A DNA stretch of 57,990 bases from Anaeromyces robustus (taxonomy: Eukaryota; Neocallimastigomycota; Neocallimastigomycetes; Neocallimastigales; Neocallimastigaceae): NCBI GenBank assembly GCA_002104895.1, contig MCFG01000417.1:1-57990 (forward strand). Reading direction: 5' to 3'. Made by a program: the position numbers and the translations under genes. Position 1 is the first letter of the stretch. The number at the start of each line of letters is the position of its first letter. This document shows, in pieces, positions 27,403 to 41,471 of this stretch. The notes under the pieces are model-generated. The model worked only from the letters and a program-made list of their open reading frames with translations, was not told the origin of the DNA and made no database searches.

Positions 27403-27443
<41 letters not shown>

Positions 27444-27667
27444 ATAAACATATATTTTTAAAGGTTTTTATTTAATATTCTATTAAGAATTTTTAAATTA
27501 TATTATTTCGTATTAGCAATATTTATTGTAATCCTTAAATTATATCATTTAATTATTACTACATTTATTGTTTCTAATAATGATTATTATATTTAATTAA
27601 GTTTTTTTAGTTTTTTTTTTTAAAAAAATATTACATTTTATATTTTTAATTTTTTATAATTAATTTC

Positions 27668-27790
27668 AATTGTTGTTGTTGTTCATTTTAATAGATTTTA
27701 ATTTAATTTTTGTTGTTCATTTTAATAAATTTTAATAGATTTCAATTGTTGTTCATTTTAATAGATTTTAATTTTGTTGTTCATAAAATA
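27668..27790. repeat. TTGTTGTTCATTTTAATAGA minisatellite
   Basis: Four to five imperfect tandem copies of a ~30-40-bp unit built on TTGTTCATTTTAATAGATTT, with variable unit length. Confidence 0.8.
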
Positions 27791-28507
27791 AAAAGTTTAT
27801 ATAAAATTAATTTTGATTTTATATTATATTATTCATTTAATTATTTTAATTATATTAATTATATTAATTATATCAATTTTTAAAACTACTTAAAGAAATA
27901 ATTAATTTCATTCAATTAATTATTTCAAGTAATTATTTTTTAAAAAAAAATAATTAATTATATTCAATTTAATTATTTAGTTTTTAAAAAATTACATTCA
28001 TTTATGTTTAATAAAACATAAAAAATGAATATATTTATGGCATAACAAAATATATTCACGATACTTAATATTAAGTATATAAAATATTATATACATAATA
28101 TTACTAAATATATTTTATTTAATATTAATAAAATATTAAAAATTCATTAACTTTTAAGAAGATAACTAAATATTAATATTTACTTTCTTCTTAAAAATGT
28201 ATATCAATATATATCAATATTTTAAATATTGACATTATATATACGAAGAATATTAATTAATTAAAATAATATATATATTTTCATTTATATATATAATACT
28301 TTAAAAAAAATATTTATAAAAACATTTTATTAATATTTAAATATTATAAATACTAATAAGTTATATATATGTTTCAATAACGGAGTGATTAATATGAAAT
28401 CTTCATATTAACTTTATTAATATTCTTCTTAATAATTAAAAAAATTTTTTTTTAATAATTCTCATCAGTACTATCTTTTAGTTAGAGTTAAACTACTAAA
28501 TAATTTC

Positions 28508-28890
28508 TCAAGAGTTTCCTTTCAGTATCAGTAAACCATCGTCACGTAATTCTTCAAACAGACGTAATTCTTCAAATAGGAGCTTCCTTATCAATATAAA
28601 GAAACCATCATCTGATAACTCTGCTAATAGGAACTTCCTTATCATTAACATAATTCTTCAAAAAGAATTATTCAACGTCAAGTAATTTGATCTGATAGTC
28701 ATGTTTACTATTAGCTTTAAATAATAGTAGCTATTACATTAGAAGAATCCAATTCAAGTATAGAATCGACAATATCATTACTATTAAATTTCTTTCAATT
28801 TATTAGTAAAAGATCTTGTTTCTTCAATACCCTTAATATAATTAATAGTATGTCCGGTATTTTATATTCATTCTCAATAGATGATAATTC
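28508..28890 (-). pseudogene. Decayed coding-like block, origin unknown
   Basis: On the minus strand, a 45-codon frame (28645-28508, ATG to TGA) reads an internally repetitive Leu/Glu/Asp-rich peptide with LLAELSDDG, LLFEELRLF and EELRDDG. Upstream on the same strand (about 28865-28690), coding-like text (GHTINYIKGIEETRSF, then NDIVDSILELDSSNVI) is split by a frameshift and a stop. The composition is closer to genes here than to spacer. I do not recognise the family; it may be a dead gene or element. Confidence 0.4.
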
Positions 28891-29800
28891 AAGCAAAAAT
28901 AGGGGCAAAGATGAGAATGGTATTTAAATATTTAAAAAATTATATTTCTTTAAAAAAAAAAATACTTTAACTTTTTTTTTTTTAATTATAATTTTTTTAA
29001 TATTTAAATAACTCTCTTTATAAATATATTAGAGTAGTATATTTATAACATTTTATACATTTTATTAATATTAACTAAAATATAACTCTTATTATTATTT
29101 ATTTTTTTATCTTTTTTTTATTTAGTGATAAAAAAGTACAGTGAAATAACTTGCTTTATATACTATTTTGTAAATTAATTAAATAATGTTCTTTGATGTT
29201 TATTACATTTATTCTTTAATTAATAAGAAAATGGAAATTTAATATATAATATACCAAAATAATTAAATATTTAAAATCATATGGTCAAAAAAAATAAGAA
29301 TATTAATTATTAAATACATATTAAATTATTATATCTACTTTAATAATATATATTTAGCAAAACAAATAAATTTTTCTCAATACTCAATATATTTCAAAAT
29401 GAAACATAGATTTAATTAATATATGATAAAATAACATGTCAATTTAATTTAATTTATTTAATTAATATATTATTTGAGAAAAAAGTTGATAATTAATAGA
29501 TTATTAAATAACAAAAAAAGTTTATTTTATTGAGTCATGGTAGAAATCTCGAAAATTCATATATAGTACAAGTTTGTATTTTATTTATACTTGATTTTTA
29601 CCAAAAAAATTAATTTATACAAAAATTAAATTACTCAATTTAATTAATATAAATATAGATTGATGTGGCTTAAATAATTGTATTGTAGATAACAAAAAAA
29701 GGTTTTGAAGTAAAAAAAAAAAAAAAGAAAAAAGGTTTCATAATATAATTTTTTTTTTTAAAAAAAACTTGTTGAAAAAAAAAATTCATATTAATTAATA

Positions 29801-29834
<34 letters not shown>

Positions 29835-30320
29835 ATCATAAATCATTAGAAACCTTTATTTATTATTAATAACGCTTTTGTATTATATTATTAAATTATT
29901 AATGAACAAATTTATTATTAATTTTTATATTTTTTTGAACAATAATATGAATACAAATAAGAACAATATTTAACCAACTAAATAATATTTAAATTTTACA
30001 ATCAGTATTTTAATAATTCTTTAAATATTTTAATTATAGTACTTTCTATGATTATTACTTTTTTTAACATTTAAAAATTAATAGGTTACAGTTTCAGAAT
30101 TATTATTATTTAGATAATCAATATTATTGTAACTTTAGCCAAAAAAATATATAGTTTAAATATTAATAAAAATAGTTTTTTAACTTTTAATAAATTATGA
30201 TTTATGAAACATAAATACGTAATAAAGTAAATAAATTTAATATCTCTATATATGTACATTCATATTAAAATTATTAATTAAATAATTAATGTATTAAAAA
30301 ATAATACATTATTTTAGGGA

Positions 30321-30762
30321 AGTGTGCATTTCGGCAATGTATTTCGTAAATGTATCGCGCATTAAAATAACGTATTATTTAAATGTATTATATTGTGGCT
30401 TATAAATTAAATTAATAAAAAATTTATTATATTATTAAAATCAATATTTTATTTATTATTGATTTATGAAACCAATTTATTAGTGGTATCTTCTTTTTAT
30501 TAATATTTCTTTTTTTTTTTTTATTTAACTTATGAAATAAATAAAATATTAAGTGAAATTTAAAATTTATATTTATAATTCTTTAAATTATGAAATAAAT
30601 AAGAAATGTTTTAATATACAAGTACTAGTATATAAACTCTCTTAAAAATTTTTTATATAAATGTGGCGTTAAAAAATATTTATATAAATTTACAATATGA
30701 AATGTGGCGTAAAGGACCTGTCAATGCAAAAAATTTCATGTACATTGCCGAAATGCTACACT
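30321..30762. mobile_element. MITE-like element with ~21-bp terminal inverted repeats
   Basis: The left end AGTGTGCATTTCGGCAATGTA (30321-30341) and the right end (30741-30762) are inverted copies differing by one inserted A. They enclose 442 bp with no coding capacity. The interior has a direct repeat AAATGTGGCGT (about 30661 and 30702). Size, ends and lack of genes fit a non-autonomous DNA transposon. A clear target duplication is not visible: the flanks are TTTAGGGA on the left and CAGATTAT on the right. Confidence 0.65.
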
Positions 30763-31418
30763 CAGATTATTTTAATCTAAAACCTTAAAAAATGTATTTA
30801 AATAAATTATAATTAATTGTGTATGAATTTATACTAAAAAAATTATGTATTTAAAATATTTATATAATTTATTTACAATAAGGATTTATGCTAAATATTA
30901 ATTTAGAGTATGGGCTAATTCTATAAAAGAATATGAACCTACGTAATAAATCACATAACAGAAAAAGTTAGTTAATTAAAATTTATAAACAAAATAATTA
31001 TAAACTTTATTAAATATAACTTTAACCCAACTGCTTATAAATAATTAATATAATAGTGTCAGAATAGGAAAATAATTTAAATTAAATACATTTTCTTAAT
31101 GTATTTAATTTAAAATTTTTATTGATGTAAAGGTAAAATGTATAATATTGTATTTGATCAAGCCATACATAAAATGTACAATATAATAATTCATATTTAT
31201 AATAATAAATATAAATATTTTTCTTGATAGAAGTAAATATTAAATATAAAAAAAAGTAAAAAAAAAATAATAAAAAATATGAAAACTTTCCAACTATATG
31301 ACATTTTAAGTTATATAATAAAAATTTAGATATTAAAAAAAGCATGAAAAATATTTTTTTATCATTATTTTAATATATTTTATTGTATATATAATAATTA
31401 GACATAATAACAATCTGT

Positions 31419-31517
<99 letters not shown>

Positions 31518-31550
31518 TTCATTTATTCATTTGTTTGTTTATTTATTCAT

Positions 31551-31581
<31 letters not shown>

Positions 31582-33298
31582 TTCATTTGTTTGTTTATTT
31601 ATTTTTTTATTTGTTTGTTTGTTTGTTTTCATTATACATTCAATGTATTAATAAGAATTACTAAGTTTCTAATAAATTTTAAATGTTTTCATTTATTCTA
31701 TTAATATATTTTAATGCATTCATCCCATTTCAATTTATACAGAAATATTTCCTAAATTATATTAATAAAATATTAAATTAATATTACAGTAGTATTAAAT
31801 TTTATATTATATAATACTTTAAGTAATATTTTAATTAAAAAAAAAATAAAGATCCTATTATTATAAATTATAAATATTGTACAGGCATATATATACATAC
31901 ATATTTATATAATAACTAAATGTTGTTGTTATTATTTATTATTATTAAAAATTATCCAGTTAAATAACTTGCTTTTACATTTACAAATATCAATATTAAA
32001 TATCAATGAAATTTACTATTATCCATACATTAATATTCTTAATTTTTATATTACATTATTTATTATTTATATATTGTTTTTCTCTGTATAATTTTAATAT
32101 TAATATTGAAATTATGATCATAAACATTAAATTCTTTCTATATCCCTTTTTATTAAAATTTCATTGTGTAATTTAATATAGATACTACAGTATCTTATGT
32201 GATATTAGACCTTAATATGGCCTACTTTAAATTTCCTTGTTGAATAATTAATAAGCATAATATATATATTTCTGTAATCATTTATTATACAAAATAATAA
32301 AAATACAAAGTACAAATAACATATATCAAAGTATAGATGATAATAATGATGAAATTCATATATTACTTTCATAAAAATTTTAATAAGATATTATTAATTA
32401 TCATAATAATTAGATATCATATCAATTATTATAATAAATTAAATATTAATAAGTATAATTTTATTAATAGGATATTATAAATCTAATTAATAATTATTGT
32501 TAAAAAAGATTTATAGAAAGAACTTTTTTATTTTTATTACAAAGCTTCTAATAGGAATTTATATTATAATAGTAATTATTATTAATAAAGATAAAAATAC
32601 TTTAAATATCTGAAGTAATATTTGTGTATTGATATTTCAAGAAATATTATGTTTAACAATATAATTCATAATTAAATAAGATGACTCATTTTATTAAGGA
32701 TGTATTTATTCTATAAATATAATTATTTATATATTATCTCAGCCATATATAAATAGTTTTTTTTTTACTCGAATTCTTCTGTATAAATATTATGATTAAA
32801 AAATAAAAATTAATTATTGATAATTTATTATATATAGTTTTAAAAATAAAAATTATATAGTAATAACTTAATTATATAATATATTTTATAATATGCCTAA
32901 TTAAACATTAAATGTATATGTTTAACAATAGTTGTAACATATCTAATGTATATTTGACTACATCTTAATTTACATTGTTTATAATTTAAAAGATAAGTGA
33001 TGCTAAAATATTAAATAAAAGTACAATTAATAAAATGTAGTTAGAATACATTGTTATTATTTAACTTAATTATAGTAGATTAAGATTATGAAAACAATAA
33101 ATTTATTTTGAATATCAAAATACATAAAATAAATGTATTTCAATATTTAAAATAATATTTTAATTTTTTATATTAATATTCTATATATATATATTTTAAC
33201 CATTATATATAATAACAGTAATATAATAATAATAAAATAAAAATAATTTTATAAATATTAAAACATGAAAAAATAATTCATGATAAATTACTAAAATT

Positions 33299-33343
<45 letters not shown>

Positions 33344-34473
33344 TATATAATAAAACAAGATGAATTATGTAATACAAATATTCTAATTTAATACTTATAA
33401 TATTACTTAATTTTTTATTTATATTTTAAAAATGAGACAAAGAAATATTAGTTATTTAATAATAAATGGTATACAAAAATCAACATCAATAAACAAAACA
33501 ATAAAAATAATATTAATATTAATATTAATATTAATATATTATTTTAAAAAAAAAAAAAAATTATTTTATTTCCATATAATAAATAATAAACAATTTCCAA
33601 TTCCATAGAAAATTTCAATTAATGGTAAACAATGGTAATCCTATATTAAATATTAATTAAAAAAAAAATTTATCTTAATATATTCATAAATATATTATAA
33701 TATATATTAATATATTAATATGATAAAAGATTAAAAAAAAAATTTTTTTTTTTTTTTTAAGATTATTTTATGCCAATAAAATTTTACAAATAGCATTATA
33801 TTAAAATATAATAAATAATTAATAATAAGCACATTATTTTTATAATGATATTTATATTTTTTTTAGTATTAATTATTGAAAAAATATAAAAAAAAGGAAA
33901 AATAATAAAGAATAATAAAAAATAAAAAATATTTAAAAAATATAAAAAAAATATTAAAAGAAAAAGAAAAAAAAGAAAAGAAAAGAAAGTTAAAATAAAC
34001 ATAAGAAATGAAAATGAAAAAGAAAAAAGAAAAAGAAAAAAAAAATTTTTTTTTATTTAATATTAATTAATTCATTTATTAAATATTTTTTTTTTTTTGT
34101 TTTCTATTAATAATAATTAAAGTTTGTTATCAAAAATTAAATTAACTAAAAAGGTTCCACAATTTTTTTGTGTTATCCATTAAAATTTAAAAATCCCAAA
34201 TAAAAAAAAAAATCTTTAAAAGAATGTTTATTTATCATCATTGTTGTTATTATTTGTTATTATTATTCAATAATATATTTATATAATTTAATTATTTTTT
34301 TTTAAAGAATAATAATAACCATTTAATAAAACAATAAATGAAAAAAAAAATAAAAATTAAAATAAAAATAAAAATTTACATTTTTTTTTATATATATAAA
34401 TAACATTTTCCTTTTTTTTTAAACTTTTAAAAAAAAAAAAAAATAAAATAAAATAAAATAAAATAAAATAAAT
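30763..34473. other. AT-rich gene-poor region upstream of the CotH gene
   Basis: About 3.7 kb with no supported gene. It contains the long (TTTA)n tract at 31418-31628, an (AAT)n at about 33302-33342 and purine-rich AAAGAAAAG stretches at 33950-34045. Open frames here (for example 31082-31345 and 33796-34002 on the minus strand) are hydrophobic low-complexity readings and are rejected. Confidence 0.7.
31418..31628. repeat. (TTTA)n microsatellite with TTTG and TTCA variants
   Basis: About 210 bp of tetranucleotide repeat. The first ~100 bp are pure TTTA; the rest is interspersed with TTTG and TTCA units, indicating ageing from the right side. Confidence 0.93.
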
Positions 34474-34648
34474 AATATATTAGTATATTATTAGATAAAG
34501 AAATACTTAATGTAAAACATAATATACTACTATATTATAACAAATAAAAATTATTTAAAATAATAATAATAATAACAATATATTAGTATATTATTAGAAA
34601 AAGAAATACTTAATGTAAAAACCATAATATACTATTATATTGTAACAA
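34474..34648. repeat. Duplicated hairpin-forming block upstream of the CotH gene
   Basis: Two direct copies (34474-34543 and 34577-34648) of a ~70-bp block. Each copy begins AATATATTAGTATATTAT and ends with a near-complementary ATAATATACTACTATATT (arms differ by one base in copy 1), separated by a ~27-base loop containing GAAATACTTAATGTAAAA. They sit about 180-350 bp before the CotH start codon, so a promoter role is possible; function is not shown. Confidence 0.75.
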
Positions 34649-34825
34649 TATAATAAAAAAAATAAAAGTTTTAAAATAAAAATAAAAAATAAAAAATACG
34701 ATAAAAAAAAAATAAAATAATAAAATAAAATATTAAAAATAAAATAAAAAAATATACAATATACTAATATAAAATATAAAAAAAAAAATAATAAAATAAA
34801 TATTTAAATAAATTAACTAATATAA

Positions 34826-37676
34826 ATGTTTTTAAAGCAAATTATAATTATTATTGCTTGTTTAATTACATTAAACAATGGTAAATATATTATTAATATC
34901 TTTTCATAATGTATATATTAAATATAGATATTAAAAAAAAAATAGAAAAATAATTCTTTTTTAAAATGAAATATTAAACTAAAACTTTTAAATATATATA
35001 TAAAGCAAAATTATATAACTTCAATGTGGTTTCTATTTTGGGAGAGGGATATTCTATGGGTGTTAAATACGATAATAATGTAGTTCTATTAAATTCTACA
35101 GTTTTTCCATGTAAATAATCAAATATTGTTATTAATTAATTAATAAAATAATAATAATTATAATATCAAAAAAAAAACTAATAAAAAAATATTTTTAATC
35201 TATACTATACCATATATAATGTATTAACATTAAAAAAAAATTAATATACAAAAGTATATACTGGTTCAATAAATGTTAATAATATTAATCAATATAAATA
35301 TGTTGCATTAAACAAAAATAAAAAGGTTGTAGATGAAGAAACCTTTACAAGAACTTATACCAGTGAAACTTCAGCAATAAACGAAGTATATAACAGGTTA
35401 TTAATCAAATAATAAATACTATATATATATAACTTTTTTTTTTTTTTTACTATATTTATTTAATTATTAATTATTATATCATATTATATCATATTATATA
35501 TTATATATAATTTATAAATTTTTTTTAAACATATATATAAAATATGTATAACATATATATGACAAATTAAATATGAAAAATAATAATTTTATTAATTACA
35601 TAAATAAATTTTGAAAAAATGTATTTAATATACATTCATATAAATATAATAAATATAAATTATTAATATAATAATCATTAACATGATATATAAATCTTTA
35701 ATTTTCTCTCTCTCTCTTATTATATATTTAATTCATTGAATTCATAATAAATAACTTTTGTTTTAATTATGTAAAGAAAAAATAAAAATTTAAATATTCC
35801 AAATCTTCCAGATCCTATATTAAAGCCAATGTTTAGTATGGGATCTGACAATTTTCAACCATTTCCAAATAACGTTATATATAATGTTTATGCTAAATGT
35901 GATGAAACTGCTTATAAAAATGTAACAACTGAACCTTTCTTTAATGGTAGATCAAAACGTAACGATTTATTGGTTCAATGTGATATCAATATTATTTCAC
36001 CTAATTCTGTTTTTCAAAGTCCTGGAGCTATTCATTTAATTGGTTATGGTAGTCGTACTTATAAGAAACTTTCATGGAATTTTAAATTTACTGATAAAAA
36101 ATTTTTAGGTAGAAAATCAATTAAAATGAGAGGTATTGCTCATGATTCATCTCTTTTGCGTGAAAAATTATCCACTGAATTATATAAAACTGTAGGGGTA
36201 CCAGTTCAAGAAGGTTCATATGCTAGACTTTTTATTAATGGTGATACATATGGTTTATATCTTTTAAGTGATAGTTTTAATAAAAAATGGATGGGTGCTT
36301 ATCTTCATGGAAATGAGAAAGCTGATATTGGATTTACCTATAAATTAATTTCATCTACTTATGATGGACCATATTGTGACTTAAAATATTTAGGTAATAA
36401 TTATAAATTATATAAAAATAAAGGTACTTATGAAGTTGATGAATATAATAAAGATTTAGTTGATCCAAATAATGAATCTACTAAATGGACTAAATTAATT
36501 GAATTCACTAAACTTTTTAATGATTGGGTTAGTAAATATGGTAAGGATAATTCTGATAAAGCTGTAGAAGCTCTTGAACAATTTCTTAATGTGGAATCTG
36601 TTCTTAGAGTAATGGCTATTGATACTTTAATTCTTCCATTAGATAATTTCTGGTTAATTATGAGTAATTGTGCTCTTTATTATAATCCAGAAAGAAATGA
36701 TTATCAAATCATACCTTTTGATTTTGATCAAACTTTAATTGGTTCATGGGATATTCGTTCTCTCGATTCAACAAATTATATTAAAGATTGTATTACTTGG
36801 CCTAATTACAATGAAACACTTTATGAACATTATTTTACTAATAATTTATTAAATCATCCTCAAATTAAAAATAGATATGATATGATTTTAGCAAAAATTA
36901 CTAGAAAAACTTTTTCATCTCAACCTGTTTCCGATTTTCTTAATGCTTTAGCTAATCTTATTAGAGATGATGTTCAATGGAATATTGATGCTGTTAATAA
37001 TTTATCTATACCATATAATGGTCATGTTAAAAAATTTACTGTTAAAGATTTTGAAAAAAATTTAACTTATAAATCTGATCGTAGTAAGGTACGTGATTCT
37101 TATAATCTTCAAGATTATGTTGATACCAGAGGTGATTACTGTAGAGAATATACTGAAAATATTGATATATCAAAAGATCCAGATTATATTGTTGATATGA
37201 AAAAAAATATTACTACCTACAATTTTAATGTTATCTCTATTTCTGGAGATAAATATTCATTAGGTGTAAAATTTAATAATATATTAGTCCCATTAAACTC
37301 AACCATCTTTCCATGTAAATATTTTATAACTTTTATATTATTATTAATTTATATTTATATATATATATATTATAATTATATAATATTAATTATTAAAAAA
37401 AAAACTCAATACAAAACAAAAAATATATATATATATATATTAATATAAATATTTTATTTAATTATTTTGATAATCTTTTTTTTTAATGACATTATTATAA
37501 TTAAAAAAAAAGTATATACTGGTTCAATTAAAGCTGAAAAAATAACTAAATATAAATATGTTACACTTGATGAAAAAAATAAAATTATTGATGAAGAAAA
37601 AGAATTTAGAATCTATTCTGAAGATACCATAATAAATGAAGTATATAATAGGTAAATATTTAAATACACTGAAAAT

Positions 37677-37712
<36 letters not shown>

Positions 37713-39461
37713 TTAAACTTTTTATTTAATAAATATAATTTTATAAATATATATAAAAAAAATTATAATTAATAATAATAAATAATATTCAACACTGAAA
37801 AAAAAAAAAAAAAAAATTTTTTTAATAAATTTTTAAATATTATATATATATATATATATATAAAAGAGCAAATAAAATTGTAACTATTCCAAACCTTCCA
37901 AATTCTTTAGAACCTATGTTTAAAATGGGTACACAAAAGTTTAAACCATTACCAAATAATGTCATTTATAATGTTTATGCAAAATGTGATAAAACTTCTT
38001 ATACAAATGTAACAACTTATCCATTCTTTAATGGTAAAAAAGTACGTAATAATATGTTAGTTCAATGTGATATTAATATTGTATCATCAGATTCTACTTT
38101 CCAAAGTCCTGGTTCTATTCATTTAATTGGTTATAATAGTCGTTTCTTTAAAAAACTTTCTTGGGGTATTAAATTTACTGATAAAAAATTCTTTGGAAGA
38201 AAAGCAATTAAAATGAGAGGTATTGCTAATGATCCATCTCTTATGCGTGAAAAACTTGCTACTGAATTATATAAAACAGTAGGTGTTCCAGTTCCAGAAG
38301 CTACTTATGCCAGACTTATTATCAATAATGATGTTTATGGATTATATTTAATAGAAGATAGTTTAAATAAAAAATGGCTTAGTGCTTATGTTCATGGTAA
38401 TGATAAAGCTGAAATTGGTATTAATTATAATTTATTATCATCTACACCAAATGGTCCATTTTGTGATTTAAAATATTTAGGTAATGACTATAAAACTTAT
38501 ATGAATAAAGGTATTTATGAAGTAGATGAATATAATGAATCCTTAGTTGATCCAAATGATATATCCACTCAATGGACTAAATTAATTGAATTTACTAAAC
38601 TTTATGATAATTGGGTTAAAACTTATAAAAATAATAATTCAAATGAAGCTGTTAAAGCTCTTGAAAAATTCTTAAATCTTGAATCTCTTCTTAGATTAAT
38701 GGCTATCGATACTTTAATTATTCCTTTAGATAATTTCTGGTTAATTGGTAGTAATACTGCTCTTTATTATAATCCTGAAAAGAAAAATTATCAATTTATA
38801 CCATTAGATTTTGATCAATCTTTATTAGGTTCATGGGGTATTCCATCTCTTGATCATGATACTTATATTAAAGATTGTATAACATGGGCTAATTACAAAG
38901 GAAATCAACATGAACAATATCTTATTAATAATTTATTAGAACATCCACAAATTAAACAAAGATATGATATAATTTTATCTGAAATTGTTTATAGTACTTA
39001 TGATTCTAAAACAGTTTCTGATTATCTTTCTGCACTTGGTGATCTCATTAGAGAAGATGTTCAATGGAATATTGATGCTGTTAATAATTTATCTATACCT
39101 TACAATGGACAAATTTCACAGTTTACTGTTAATGATTTCGAAATTAATTTAACTTATCGTCATAAAGGTAGTGATATTCGTACTTATTTCGATCTTAGTG
39201 ATTTTGTTGATACAAGAGGAAAATATTGTAAGGCTTATGTCGAAACATTTGAAGGTATAAATCAAATTCAAAACTATGAATTTAATGTTGTTTCCATATT
39301 AAATAATGATTATAAATTAGGTGTTAAATATGGAGATAATATAGTTCCATTAAAGTCTTCAACATATCCATGTAAATATTCTTTTTTTATTTTTTTTAAT
39401 TTCTTTCTACTTATATATAATTATATATAAAATTTAATACTTATTTTATATTAATAATAAT

Positions 39462-39501
<40 letters not shown>

Positions 39502-41429
39502 TTTTTCATTTTACTTAATTTATATTAGTATATTCCGGTAATGTTAAAGCTAACAATATTACAGAATATAAATATGTTATTCTTAATGATAATAATGAAA
39601 TTATTGAAGAGGAAAAGAATTACAGAACCTATTTAAATAATACATCAATTATTAATGAAGTTTATAATAGGTAATAATAATAACATAGATTATATAAATA
39701 AAATATATAATATAAAATATAATAATATAAGTTTATATTATTAATTTAAATACATTTATAAATATAAAAATATATATACTTACAAATATTATAAATTTCC
39801 TTTTTTATTATTAATATTATATTATATATATAGAACAAATACCGTTATTGATATTCCAAAACTCCCAAGTAAATTAAAGACTACATATAAAATGGGTTCT
39901 AAAAACTTTGAACCTTTCCCAGATAATATTATTTATAATATTTATGCAAACTGTGATGAATCGGATTATTCCGATTTAACAACTTCACCATTTATTAATA
40001 GTAAGAAAGTTCCTAAAGATACTTTAATTCAATGTGATTTTACTATTATTTCACCAAATTCCGTTTTCCAAAGTTCTGGTTTAATGAGTTTAATTGGTTC
40101 TAACGGTATTAACTTTAAAAAACTTTCATGGCTTATTGAATTTACTAATAAAAGTTTCTTAGGAAGAAATTCAATTAAAATGAATGGTATTGCTTATGAT
40201 CCATCACTTATTCGTGAAAAACTTGCCACTGAATTATATAAAACTGTAGGTATTCCAGTACAAGATGGTGCTTATGCTAGATTTATAATTAATAATGATG
40301 TTTATGGATTATACTTAATGGAAGATACTTTAACTAAAAAATGGATTAGTGCTTATATTCATGGAAATGATAAAGAAGAAGATATTGGTATTGATTATAA
40401 ATTATCTTCTTCAACACCAAATGGTCCATTCTGTGATTTAAAATACAAAGGTGATGATTATAAATTATATGCAGACAAAAGTATTTATAAAATTGATCAA
40501 TATGGTAGAAATATTGTTAATACAAATAATGCATCAGATCAATGGTCAAAATTAATTGAATTTACAAAACTTTATGATAACTGGATTAAATCTTCTAATA
40601 AAGAAGAAAAAGATGATTTGAGTACACTTGAATCTTTCCTTGATCTTGAATCTACTCTTAGATTATTGGCTATTGAAACTTTAATTATTCCATTAAATAA
40701 TTTCTGGTTAAATAGTAATAATGCAGCACTCTATTATAATCCAGAAACTAAAAAATATCAATATTTACCATATAATTATGAACAATCCTTATTAGGTTCA
40801 TGGGGTATTTCATCTCTTGATCATGATACTTATATAAAAGATTGTATAACATGGGCTAATTATGAAAAAAATCAAAATGAACAATTTTTCATTAATAATT
40901 TATTAAAACATCCACAAATTAAAAAAAGATATGATACAATTTTATCTGAAATTGTTCATACTACTTATGAATCTGAAACAGTTTCAAACTACCTTAAAGT
41001 TATTGGTAATCTTATTAGAGAAGATGTTCAATGGAATATTGATGCTGTTAATAATTTATCTTTACCTTATAATGGACAAATTCACCAATTTACTGTCAAT
41101 GATTTCGAAACTAATTTAACTTATCGTCATAAAGGTAGTGATATTCGTACTTATTTCGATCTTAGTGATTTTGTTGATACAAGAGGAAAATATTGTAAAG
41201 CTTATGTCGAAACAGTTAAAGATATAAATCAAACTCAAACCTATGAATTTAATGTTGTTTCCATATTAAATAATGATTATAAATTAGGTGTTAAATATGG
41301 AGATAATATAGTTCCATTAAAGTCTTCAACATATCCATGTAAATATTCTTTTTTTATCTTTTTTAATTTCTTTTTACTTTATATATAATTGTATATAAAA
41401 TTTAATACTTATTTTATATTAATAATAAT

Positions 41430-41471
<42 letters not shown>

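Larger units (their letters stand above)
25963..30320. other. Gene-poor AT-rich region with relics
   Basis: About 4.4 kb with no intact gene. Separately listed within it: a compositionally distinct block (26388-27345), a minisatellite (27668-27790) and a decayed coding-like block (28508-28890, minus). Otherwise it is AT-rich sequence with long homopolymers, for example about 33 A at 27408-27440 and about 32 A at 29801-29832. Confidence 0.7.
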
